64,000 nt of DNA from Palaemon carinicauda (taxonomy: Eukaryota; Arthropoda; Malacostraca; Decapoda; Palaemonidae), in NCBI RefSeq assembly GCF_036898095.1, contig NC_090763.1, positions 63,992,206-64,056,205 of the forward strand, given 5' to 3'. This document shows positions 1 through 9,400 of the stretch, piece after piece (the stretch's first letter is position 1; the number at the start of each line of letters is the position of its first letter). A program made the translations under genes and the position numbers. The notes beneath the pieces were generated by a model. That model was not told the origin of the DNA, did no database searches, and saw nothing but the letters and a program-made list of their open reading frames with translations.

Positions 1-1665
1 AACGACCTTAATACAGTACTGTACCCAAAAATATTTTGGCACTTTTAGAAAACACTGTCAAGCAAATGTTATTACTGTCTATATATTTATGAATTTATTA
101 CACACATATACAAATGGGACTCAAAACCCCAAGAAGCAGTATATGTTTAGCATAAATATCCATCAGCTTCCAAGTATAAAATAGATCAAGAACCACTGTC
201 TGTAGGCCGCTGACACGGCAAACCTTATCCCTTCAGAAAATGGCTGCTCTTTGGACTGTTAATCACCAACTTTATTGTATGTCAGATTTTACATTCTTGG
301 TTTCTGTCAACATTACTAATTTGAATACAGCTGACTTGATCATACTGTATTACAGTTCTAAGTACTAAATTTAGAAATTTTCTATAATGTCCAAGAGAAG
401 AGTTAGTCATGTATGGGATAAGGTCCATATTTGTCTCCATGTCTGTCATGCCTACCTTTTCATTGAATAAATTTGACATACATACATAGGCTACCCATGG
501 GAAGTTGTACCAGCAATTCCACTTAGGTAGCCTAAACTTGGATTGTAGGGATGGGAAGGGTAGCAGTTATTGTAGCTGCTGAGATGTGAACAAGGCATGG
601 AATGACAAGAGTAGAAAATCTTAAGTGAGGTGTTACAAATGGTAAAATGCATTTAACAGAGGCCATGCATAGGTGATTCAAGAGAGAAAGAACCCAATTA
701 CAGTTCTTGGGAATTACAAAGTTAAATTACAAAATTAATTGTAACAAAGATGCTTTGACTAGAAGTACTTAATTAAATGCTCTTATAGCATGTACCGAGA
801 CAAATGAGGGGAAAGCTTGGTTTTATAAATAATTTTGAGCATGGTAATAAAAAGGATCAGTTACCACTCCCATTGCCAATATGTAAATTAGCAATAAGAT
901 TCATTATGGCAACTTACTCCAAACTCCATCTTAATCTAACTACTTTGTCTACAGGAGCAAATTGATAAATTGCCAGACTACATACTGCGTGGTATATGTA
1001 TAAGGACATTTAAATTTTAATGCTTACCAGTTAGTGAATAAATCCTTGAAACTACAATACAGTATGTAATGTGATTATTTTACTTCTTCCACTTCAGTTT
1101 AGATAAGGCATCGTAAGTTCATCATCTTACCTGTCGAGTGAATTTGAACAATTTTGCACACTTGTTTATAACCTTTACAGGTTAGAATTTGCACCAGTTT
1201 AAGACTAGATCTTTGGCCATATTTAACTTTTACTCATGTTCGGTTTTAAAATATTTAAAGTTCTTTTTTAAGGAACAGTTTTGATTGCATCAAGAGCAAC
1301 TTTGCATTACAAGGTACCCACTGTACTTGCCAATGGCCACACACACACTACTACTGTACAGCAAGATTGATGAGTGCAAGATGTTATGGTACAAAATCAT
1401 TTTTAACAAAGTATTGAACACAGCAGTACCTCAGGTGTTTAATTCATTCCAAGAGTGAGCTTGCAGCCTAAAATTCTTTATTCTAAAAAATTTTCCCATA
1501 AGAAATGTGTATTCACTTGAATTCCACAAGTCCATAAATACTCTTATACGCTCATTTTTAATGTTTTTGTAAAGGTAAATATTAACCAGTTTATAAACCC
1601 TAACATCAGAAATTAATAAGAATTAATTCACAATGAAAAATAGAAGTACGTAATTAACAACGCGA
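1..1665. other. Intergenic AT-rich sequence, no gene seen
   Basis: No open frame of convincing length or composition, no splice-bounded coding block and no clear repeat is visible here. The stretch is AT-rich and ends where the left inverted terminus of DIRS-A begins. If host transcription of the cyclase gene runs through, this would lie beyond its 3' end. Confidence 0.5.
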
Positions 1666-1690
1666 AAAATCTATTTTTGGATGAGATAGC

Positions 1691-1992
1691 CATGTCGTCC
1701 TGATGGAAGGTTCCTATAGGTAGCTTTCTAGGGGATATTTGGCTACAGTGATATTCCCAGAGAATTAACCTTTAGGTCTCCAGAATTCTAACTCCTGGCG
1801 CGAATATCCTTAAAATTTCTCTTAAGGATATCGCATAATATCAGGGGACGTATATCTTTATACGACACAGCAATCTTCACCCCGAATAGTGTTTTCGTTT
1901 CGAGGGGGAAGTGGCAAAAATAGAAGGGGAGCCATTATCAAGGTTACCCTTTCTCTCGTACTACTATTGAGTATCTAGATGGCGCTGTATCC
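1691..1992 (+). repeat. Left inverted terminal repeat of DIRS-A
   Basis: Reverse complement of 9074-9381 with only scattered mismatches and a short indel. It starts with CATGTCGTCCTGATGG and ends near GATGGCGCTGTATCC. The outer part (1675-1715) is also complementary to 2098-2135, so the left end can fold back on itself. Confidence 0.9.
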
Positions 1993-2916
1993 AAGATGAC
2001 GCTCATTCCTTGTAGCATTGAGCATGGTGCTACAGATATAGTAATTTCTGGAGGGATCTTGCCTAGGCCTTTTCTTTAGAAAAAGAGGGTGGGTCCATAA
2101 GGACGACATGGCTATCTCACCCAAAAATATATTTTTCGCTTAGCTCAAAATCCGTTTATTGGGCTCAAGCCATGTCGTCCTGATTGAAGTTTACCAGAGA
2201 ATTACTAGAAAGTACTGTATCTGTGGATTTTCATAGGTGCCTTAACCTTGGGACAATTTTTCTATGGTCATCCGGACCATTGAGACAAATGACGTTACCG
2301 TTATCCATCATTACCACTAATCAAGGTAGAAAAGGGGTCTCAAGGTTTGCATATATTGTATGAACAAACATAAGTATCCACTAGATATACTAAAGGTCTC
2401 ACGATTTGTATATGTTTTCGGAACAACTAAGTGTCAACTATATCCATTGTTTGTAAGCATACAATATAATGTTTACTTAAATAAATAAGTAAGAGAACTC
2501 TGGCATATTTAATGTGCTAATTGCAGTGCAAAATAAGACGCAATTACACTCTAATAGACATTTATTTTTAATAAATGACCAAATGGAATAACGAGTGTAA
2601 CGTGTTAAGGGAATTATACGTACAACGTATACAGAAAATATTTTCCTCCCTGAAAGGAAGGAAATGATGAGTGCCACTCTAAATTTGAAAATTTTTGATA
2701 AAGTTTCTTAATATAATTTCTGTAAATGTAATATACTATCAACACTGTGTAATAAGTACACACGGCACAAGTGTTATCTGTATAATTCCACACCTGAGAT
2801 TTTGAACAGTCTTAGTGTCACCATGGTGACACTCACTTAAAAAGTATCACACTGGAAGTGTCAACACCTTTTGACCCTAATTGATAGTCCCAATCAATTA
2901 ACTGTTCATCGCAGCA

Positions 2917-5871
2917 CTAGACGACAGGTTTTAATACACTACCTGCCACCACCACATAATGCTTCAGTTCGTGGACTTGCTTTGCATAGTGTTTGTAGAA
3001 CACTCTGGATGATTTCCATCCAGTATATGAGCGAAGACGCTCAAAGTCCATATACTGAAAAAAGTTCAGTGATGAAGCAATTTTTCTTGGATCATGACCT
3101 GCGGGTGTACTGTCAGGATCCGCTCTGCGAATGAAGTAGGTGAGCTTCGCCCTCAGTTGTTTTAGGGATAAGTTTGATCCTGAAGTTTCTCCTTTGAAGA
3201 GCTGTCCTCCCCTGAAGTCTGAAGTTCTACGAAGATAGACCTTTAGACACTCTACAGGACACAGAGAGACATCTTCCTTCAGGGGGCAGATTCTCCAGGG
3301 ACCCCATCTCTTAGTGGGTAGCTCGTTCTTGGCGAGAAAGGCTGGATCAGGAAAGAGATTCAGTTCTTCCACTTCTGATAGGGCTACTATTTCACTAACT
3401 CTAGCCCCTGAGGCTATAGCGAACAGGAAAATAACCTTCTGGCTTAGATCCTTGAGAGAACAATCTTCATTGTTCACAGATGAAGCATAATGTAGGACCT
3501 TGTCCAAAGACCATGAAATGGGCTTCGGAGGAGCTGCAGGCCTAAGTCTAGTGCATGCCTTCGGGATCTTCTTAAAGATTTCGTTCGTCAGGTCCACTTG
3601 AAAGGCGTATAGAAGAGGTCTAGTCAGGGCTGACTTGCATGTAGTTATCATGTTGGCTGCCAGACCTTGTTTATGAAGGTGGATAAAGAAGGACAGACAG
3701 AAGTCTATTGAGATTTCTTTTGGTCCTATTGCTTTAACAAAAGCAACCCACTTTTTCCAAGACGATTCATATTGTCTTCTAGTTGACTTAGACTTGTATT
3801 CTTCTAAGTAGTCTATACTGCCTTTTGAGATCCCAAATCTTTTCTTAACCACTAGGGCGAGAAAATCATGAAATGAAGGTTTTGGGTTCTCTGTGATGAA
3901 GCGAAGACAGTCGACTTCTGAACCCGTGGAGATAGTGCTGGGTTCGGTATAAGGACCAGCCTCAGCCTCAGTTCCATTACTAGAGGGAACCAGTTGCTCT
4001 TGGGCCACTTGGGGGCCACTAGAGCTACCGTTCCCTGGAAGGATCTCAGCTTGTTGAGAACCTTCAGCAGGAGATTGGATGGAAGGAACAGGAAATTCCT
4101 GGTCCATTCGTTCCAAACTAGGGACATGGCGTCCGTTATCTCCTCTAGAGGGTCCTCGTATGGGGCTACATATCGAGGTAGTTTCTTGATGTCGCTCGTC
4201 GCGAAGAGGTCGATCTGCAGTTCCGGGACTTGTTCCAAGATGGAAGAGAACGAGTCTGCGTCTGGGGACCATTCTGACTCTATCGGTTTGAGCCTGAATA
4301 GAGCATCCCCTGTCACATTGCGGAACCTTTGTAAGTGAACTGCTGATAGGTGCCATCTCTCTAGACAAAGGATGGCTAATATCACATGGATGATATGGGA
4401 CGATCTCGAGCCTTGTGGGTTCAGACATCTCATTATCACTTCGCTGTCCAAGATCAGCCTGATGTGGACTGATCTGCGAGGGGAGAGTTTTCACAACGTC
4501 AAGAGGACTGCCATGGCTTCCAAAATGTTGATGAGAAAGGCCTTGAACAGAGATGACCAAGTCCCTTGGACTTTCCTTTGATGGGAGTGAATTCCCCATT
4601 CTTCCGTCGAGGCATCCATGTGGATGGTCATCGACGGCAAAAGTGATTGCAAGGGCACGGTCCTCATTAGGCTCTTGGCCTTCGACCATGGGTTGAGAAG
4701 TGATCGTAGTAAGGCCGGTATTGGTCATTTTAGATCTCTTTGAGCATTTGATGCGTATCTTCTCCAGACTCCTGACGCATCTTTCAGCTGTGCTCTTAGC
4801 ACTGGGTCTGCTACTGCTGCGAACTGGAGAGAGCCCAGTACTCTTTCCTGCTGGCATCTTGAAATCCTGTCGGATTACAGTAGTCTCTTGACAGACCCTG
4901 CGATCCCCCTCCTCTTCCTTGAGGGAATGGAGAGACGATGTGACCTCAGGTTCTAATGGCTTTCCAACCATTGAAACCCTTGAGCTGGAGAGAGTCGAGA
5001 CTTCTTGAAGTTGATTTTGCATCCCAGGTGTTCCAGGAACTGGATCACTTCTTTGGATGCTTGCAGACAAGCCGTTTCGGATGCTGCCCGCACCAGCCAG
5101 CCATCCAGGTACGCTGCTGCCTGAACACCTTTTAGGCGTAGTTGTTACACGACTGCGTCTGCAAGTTTCATGAAGATGCTTGGGACTATGTTTAGTCCGA
5201 AGGGTATGGCTCTTAGAACATACTTTATCCTCTCTAACTTGAATCCTAGGTAGGAGGAGAGGGAGCGACTGACTAGAAGGTGCCAATAGGCATCTGTCAG
5301 GTCTATCGAGATTGTGAACGCCCTTTTTGTAACAGGGTCTCTCCGTCTCTTGTTCCTTGCACAAGAGAAAGTCAGAGTGTTTAAGGAGATTCTTGCTAAA
5401 CTGTCGTCCAGCGATGTCTGCGTCCAGTTTCCCTACTGAGAAGGTTAGGTGGACTTCCTTCCATTCCTTCTCCTGCATGGGCAAGGCTAACGACAGAGGC
5501 CTGCACTCCTCTAGTGCAGGGCATGATTTGCCTGCCTCCACTGTCTTGGCAACAGATTTAAATGCCTTCAACATAAAGGGGAAGGCTATTGAAGCAGGAG
5601 CAAGAAAGGTAGGGTGTTTCTTGCTCCAGGCGGACACTTTCGACACCGAATAGCCCGCCTTTCTCAGGCTACTTGACAAGAGAGCCTGTGCCTTATCGTG
5701 GTCGAAAACCATGACCTCCTTTGGTTCCGTCTCCTCTTTTGGCATTGGTTCATGCTTCAGTCGAATGAAGCAATCAGGGTAAGCATTAAAGCTTGGCCAA
5801 AACTGGATGTCGTCTAAGGGGACAGCTCCCATCTTCTCTGAGATGTAGAGTTTGCCGTTCGAAATCGGCAT
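2917..5871 (-). CDS. DIRS-A Gag C-part continuing in frame into tyrosine recombinase
   Basis: An uninterrupted 984-codon frame. The first ~190 residues look like Gag continuing from the upstream frame. The middle overlaps the RT/RNase H frame and has the Ser/Arg/Pro-rich look of an out-of-frame reading. The last ~300 residues are a tyrosine recombinase: a SAM-like N-terminal helical region after SKSTRRQYESSWKKWV, then the catalytic core with Arg in SGARVSEIVAL, the His-x-x-Arg box in GHDPRKIASS, and the Trp/Tyr end in TGWKSSRVFYKHY. YRs of this type integrate the circular DNA intermediate. The catalytic signature is complete, so the YR looks potentially intact although the RT is broken. The true translation start is unknown; the 5871 ATG is simply the first in the open stretch. 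Confidence 0.8.
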   Translation of the reverse strand: MPISNGKLYISEKMGAVPLDDIQFWPSFNAYPDCFIRLKHEPMPKEETEPKEVMVFDHDKAQALLSSSLRKAGYSVSKVSAWSKKHPTFLAPASIAFPFMLKAFKSVAKTVEAGKSCPALEECRPLSLALPMQEKEWKEVHLTFSVGKLDADIAGRQFSKNLLKHSDFLLCKEQETERPCYKKGVHNLDRPDRCLLAPSSQSLPLLLPRIQVREDKVCSKSHTLRTKHSPKHLHETCRRSRVTTTPKRCSGSSVPGWLAGAGSIRNGLSASIQRSDPVPGTPGMQNQLQEVSTLSSSRVSMVGKPLEPEVTSSLHSLKEEEGDRRVCQETTVIRQDFKMPAGKSTGLSPVRSSSRPSAKSTAERCVRSLEKIRIKCSKRSKMTNTGLTTITSQPMVEGQEPNEDRALAITFAVDDHPHGCLDGRMGNSLPSKESPRDLVISVQGLSHQHFGSHGSPLDVVKTLPSQISPHQADLGQRSDNEMSEPTRLEIVPYHPCDISHPLSREMAPISSSLTKVPQCDRGCSIQAQTDRVRMVPRRRLVLFHLGTSPGTADRPLRDERHQETTSICSPIRGPSRGDNGRHVPSLERMDQEFPVPSIQSPAEGSQQAEILPGNGSSSGPQVAQEQLVPSSNGTEAEAGPYTEPSTISTGSEVDCLRFITENPKPSFHDFLALVVKKRFGISKGSIDYLEEYKSKSTRRQYESSWKKWVAFVKAIGPKEISIDFCLSFFIHLHKQGLAANMITTCKSALTRPLLYAFQVDLTNEIFKKIPKACTRLRPAAPPKPISWSLDKVLHYASSVNNEDCSLKDLSQKVIFLFAIASGARVSEIVALSEVEELNLFPDPAFLAKNELPTKRWGPWRICPLKEDVSLCPVECLKVYLRRTSDFRGGQLFKGETSGSNLSLKQLRAKLTYFIRRADPDSTPAGHDPRKIASSLNFFQYMDFERLRSYTGWKSSRVFYKHYAKQVHELKHYVVVAGSVLKPVV
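3852..5420 (-). pseudogene. DIRS-A reverse transcriptase/RNase H, degraded
   Basis: Read in the frame +1 to Gag/YR. An RT palm motif (DLTDAYWH, near 5290) and the position of the catalytic YxDD box are recognisable, but the box reads YLDGW (codons 5111-5097): the second Asp is Gly. An in-frame TAA lies 12 codons upstream (5145-5147). The C-terminal part is open from 4451 to 3852 and has an RNase H-like end and the DIRS-type block IDLFATSDIKKLPRYVAP followed by LVAPKWPKSNWF. RT and RNase H normally copy the element RNA and degrade the template. With a stop and a changed catalytic Asp this copy should be inactive. Confidence 0.7.
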
Positions 5872-5946
5872 AAACTCCGCATACCTCCAGGGATTGGTTT
5901 TGGAGCAGGTCGGGAGGTCTTGGCCTCTGGGTCGCTTGTATGACCC

Positions 5947-6366
5947 TCAGGAGGCAATAAGTGGAGCTTCATGGAGCTCTCTCTCGAATCTCGCTTCCCT
6001 TGCTTCGCCTCGTTTGCGAATGTTCTCCATTAAATCCGTAAGATGGGCCAGTGCCTGGCTCATGTTGTCCAATGGAGGGGTAGAAGGTGAAGACGTCGAG
6101 GGTAACGGCTCCGGTGTCGGCACAGACGGAAGGAACTCCGACTCGACATCATCATCTTCTTCCAGAGGTAGAGTAGAGTCCTCCTCGGGATCATCCCTTG
6201 CGGTGTCCCTAGACACTTCCGACATCCTTACCTCCTGGTGAATGTCCATACTTTGCAACGCCTCCCTGACATCTGTCTCGATGGCAATCTGGACGCAGGG
6301 AGGTCCGAGTCGTGCTTGAGGTACAACCATTTCACTACCCGCTTTCGGGAACAGCAAGTTATTCAT
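5947..6366 (-). CDS. DIRS-A Gag middle part (acidic, Pro/Ser-rich)
   Basis: A 139-codon frame in the same phase as the Cys-rich ORF upstream and the Gag/YR ORF downstream, separated from each only by stops and short gaps. It has an acidic linker (LPLEEDDDVESEF), a Pro/Ser/Thr run and a C-terminal amphipathic helix (DLMENIRKRGEAREARFERE). The same layout of acidic linker then coiled segment is seen in DIRS-B Gag. No enzymatic motif. Function as structural Gag is inferred from position. Confidence 0.5.
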   Translation of the reverse strand: MNNLLFPKAGSEMVVPQARLGPPCVQIAIETDVREALQSMDIHQEVRMSEVSRDTARDDPEEDSTLPLEEDDDVESEFLPSVPTPEPLPSTSSPSTPPLDNMSQALAHLTDLMENIRKRGEAREARFERELHEAPLIAS

Positions 6367-6381
6367 CCTATCGTTAGGTAG

Positions 6382-6663
6382 CTATGGTCCCGGAGAGTTC
6401 TTCTGGAACCCTCTTACCCACTTGCGCAGCTTTTTATGTGCTGCATCCCTCGACTCCGTTGACTTGGGGTCGTTGAAACCTTCGGTAACCAAGGTCCGGC
6501 AGATATTGCAGACTTGGGGGTCCCAATATTGCAGGGATTCGGTAATGATGGTGCAGGGGGCATGAGACCTGCACGCTTTGTGACCGTAGAAGTTCCTACT
6601 CCTATGGTTGAAGAAGATCGCATCGCATTTCATCTGGGGTGCCTCCTGTAAAGAAAGGAACAT
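6382..6663 (-). CDS. DIRS-A Gag N-terminal Cys/His-rich region
   Basis: A 93-codon frame with clustered Cys and His (HKACRSHAPC, then QVCNICRTL), a spacing compatible with zinc binding. The equivalent position in DIRS-B also holds a Cys-rich segment, so this is probably the N-terminal domain of Gag rather than an independent gene. It ends at a stop just before the next Gag block in the same frame; the break may be real decay or a readthrough site. Confidence 0.5.
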   Translation of the reverse strand: MFLSLQEAPQMKCDAIFFNHRSRNFYGHKACRSHAPCTIITESLQYWDPQVCNICRTLVTEGFNDPKSTESRDAAHKKLRKWVRGFQKNSPGP

Positions 6664-6773
6664 AAAATTAGTATGCGGTTGTTTATCTCACATGATAAAC
6701 AGATATGCAAATATTCATATTTTAATCATTATAGCTTAGGATAGTAAGCTAGAAAGAAATAGAGAAAGACCCA

Positions 6774-7680
6774 TACTTGTGTATCCCTCCCAGCCAATTG
6801 CTGTGACCTACCCCCAATATTAAAAGATATAGAGTTTCCTTTATCAGGGCAACTCAAAAGAGAAGGGTTCTAACCTCTAGGGTAGAAAAAGTGTACACTG
6901 CCACTGACCATTCTAATTTCTTAATATTGTGGGGTAAGTATTAATTGATTTCCAATCAGAGTATTGAAGGAATTCTATTCTGTCAATATAGGATTGGTCT
7001 CAGCAAAAGACTGTACAAGGGTACACAAGGTATGTTGGAAATTAACTACTGTATAATAAATACTATAGTTTTCTGTTTGCAGTATATACTATACTGCAAA
7101 TATACTGGCTACTGTATAATCATATACTGTAGTTCAGCCAGTGTTTTGCCAGCATGGCTAGCACCTGGCGGCACAGTCTGGCCGGCATGTCGCCGGCTGG
7201 ACTAGAAATTAGAAAAGATACCTACTTGTGTATCCCTCCCAGTCAATTGCTGTGACCTCCCCTTCCAATATTAAGACTATAGAGTTTCCTGATCAGGGAA
7301 AACTCAAAAGAGAAGGGTTCTAACCTCTAGGGATAGAAAAGTGTACTACCACTGACGCTTCTAAACTATTCAATATTGTAGGGTAAGTTATTAACTGATT
7401 TCTAATCAGAGTATTGAAGGAATTCTATTCTTTCAATATAGGATCGGTCTCAGCAAAAGACTGTGCAAGGATACACAAAATATGTTGGAAAATAACTACT
7501 GTATAATATAACAATAGTTTTCTATCTGCAGTATGTACTATACTGCAAATACATATACTGGCTACTGTATAATCATATACTGTAGTTCAGCCGGCAGGGC
7601 TAGTACCTGGCGGCACCGGGCCAGCCGACATGCTGCCGGCTGGGTTAGTACCTGGCGGCACTAGCTGACAGAGAGAGAAA
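6774..7680. repeat. Two-copy tandem duplication, ~449-bp unit, in the DIRS-A leader
   Basis: The block starting TACTTGTGTATCCCTCCC at 6774 recurs at 7223 with many small differences, including the shared stretches AGAGAAGGGTTCTAACCTCT and GGTCTCAGCAAAAGACTGT. It lies between gag and the right terminus, i.e. in the 5' leader of the element. The divergence between units suggests the duplication predates this insertion. Confidence 0.85.
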
Positions 7681-8117
7681 AAGCATGGAGTAAAGGGCTG
7701 CCTTATTAAAATGTATGTTTACAATAAATAAGGGTGTAAGCATATAACCTTACTGCCTTCCTCCAGAAAGAGGGTTCAAATGGAAGGGGAGAATGCATCA
7801 TTCAGGCTTCCATCCAGCTGCAAGATCCGTTGCCTGCATTGCCGGTTTCAGGAATGTGGATGGCAGTCCAAGGGAGGACTGAAGAACCTTCGGCAGCAGA
7901 AGGGTCTCCCACCGGCAGCCGTCACAGCCAGCACAACCTTCCCGGAGCCTTGTGTCCATAAGGGAAAGACCGAGTGACTAAACAGCTGCTTATGTAGGAG
8001 CCCGGCCAGCCCCGCAACCCACCCGACAAGCGGTGAGATTGCAGGACAACGGCTACAGGATAGTGATGGCTAAGTCATCGCTAAAGGACAAAGAGGGGAA
8101 GGGAAAAGGGTCCTGTA

Positions 8118-8365
8118 TCAAGTGTAGAAGAAGGCGGCAGGATTGCCGCCACTTCCACACAAGAGTGAAACAATGTTTCAGTATTGGCGCCATCCTAGGC
8201 GGCAGAAGAATAACTATTCTTCAGCCTAGGGTCTGCCGAATCTATCAAGTGTAGAAGAAGGCGGCAGGATTGCCGCCGCCTCCACACAAGAGAGAAACAA
8301 TGTTTCAGTATCGGCGACATCCTAGGCGGCAGAAGAATACTATTTTTCAGCCTAGGGTCTGCCGA
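8118..8365. repeat. Two-copy tandem duplication, ~127-bp unit, GC-rich hairpin-forming
   Basis: TCAAGTGTAGAAGAAGGCGG at 8118 recurs at 8245. Each unit contains CCTAGGCGGCAGAAGAATA followed by its near complement ending CAGCCTAGGG, so each can form a stem-loop. The surroundings (7600-8560) are rich in GCCGGC motifs, unlike the AT-rich host DNA. Confidence 0.8.
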
Positions 8366-9073
8366 CACAGGACTAGTCTTCTAGACCGCAGGGGAGAAGG
8401 TGGCGGCATCATACTACCACTTCAAGTGCGGCCTAAAGAGGCTTAGCCTCCTATGCCGGCACCTGTAAGCCGGCAGGGGAGTGACTACTCACCCTGCTGC
8501 TCTGCCGCCGGCAGAAAGACTGAATACTCTGAGGTTCTATCGAAAACTAAAGCCGGGATCTCACCGGCAAAGGTGGGAGACAGAAAACCCTAGCCTAGTC
8601 AAGACGGAGTGAACTACTCTATGGAAAGACAAGATAGGGTTGCCGGCTAGGTAGCCTAGCGCGAGACGAGATCCGGTTATAGTACCTAAATCGCCGAAAC
8701 TCTTAACGTATACAATCGACAAAAGGAAGAGGAAATTATGCATAAAATATAAATCTTTACTAATATAATTGAGCCTAAATAGCTTTCATAATTTATTAAT
8801 GCTATTACAACCGGGAAAGTCGTTCTACTAACTAAATAACACATACATAACGAACGACAGCGCCCATGCCGCCTCCGGTGACAGGCCTAGCTCCTTAACA
8901 CAATAAATTACTCTAATTTCACTGTGAAGCAGGAGCTAAAAATTATACACTGCAAAGAATAAATACTCAACTTTCCAGTGGCAAAAGAAGTTAGAGATTG
9001 TATATTAAATCCTCTCAAAAGCGATCAAAACGTTAGATCAACAAGGAACACCGTGCTTAATCGCTACAAAAAT

Positions 9074-9381
9074 AGGATACAGCGCCATCTAGATACTCAA
9101 TAGTAGTACGGGAGAAAGGGTAACCTTGATAACGGCTCCCCTTCTATTTTTGCCACTCTTCCCCCTCGAAACGAAAACGCTATTCGGGGTGAAGATTGCT
9201 ATGTGTCGTATCAAGATATACGTCCCCTGATATTATGCGATATCCTTAAGAGAAATTTTAAGGATATTCATGCCAGGAGTTAGAATTCTGGAGACCTAAA
9301 GGTTAATTATCTGGGAATATCACTGTAGCCAAATATCCCATAGAAAGCTACCTATAGGAACCTTCCATCAGGACGACATGG
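9074..9381 (-). repeat. Right inverted terminal repeat of DIRS-A
   Basis: Reverse complement of 1691-1992. It marks the 5' (right) end of the element, whose genes read leftward. Confidence 0.9.
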
Positions 9382-9400
9382 CTTGAGCCCAAAAAATAAC

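Larger units (their letters stand above)
1670..9400 (-). mobile_element. DIRS-like tyrosine-recombinase retrotransposon (DIRS-A)
   Basis: A 7.7-kb element bounded by inverted copies of about 300 bp (1691-1992 and 9074-9381). Its minus-strand coding order is Cys-rich Gag N-part, acidic Gag middle, Gag C-part, RT/RNase H (broken) and tyrosine recombinase. Inverted termini plus a YR instead of a DDE integrase are diagnostic of the DIRS order, which replicates through RT and a circular intermediate and normally leaves no target-site duplication. The left side carries a second inverted motif: the stretch near 2159-2195 is complementary to the right end near 9370-9398, as expected for the internal complementary region of DIRS elements. 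About 2.4 kb lies upstream of gag, with two tandem duplications. Its protein sequences differ clearly from the DIRS-B copies, so it is a separate family. Confidence 0.85.

Noticed and set aside
5852..6241. 129-codon plus-strand ORF rich in Ser/Gly
   Set aside because: Exact antisense of the acidic Gag linker of DIRS-A; low-complexity shadow.
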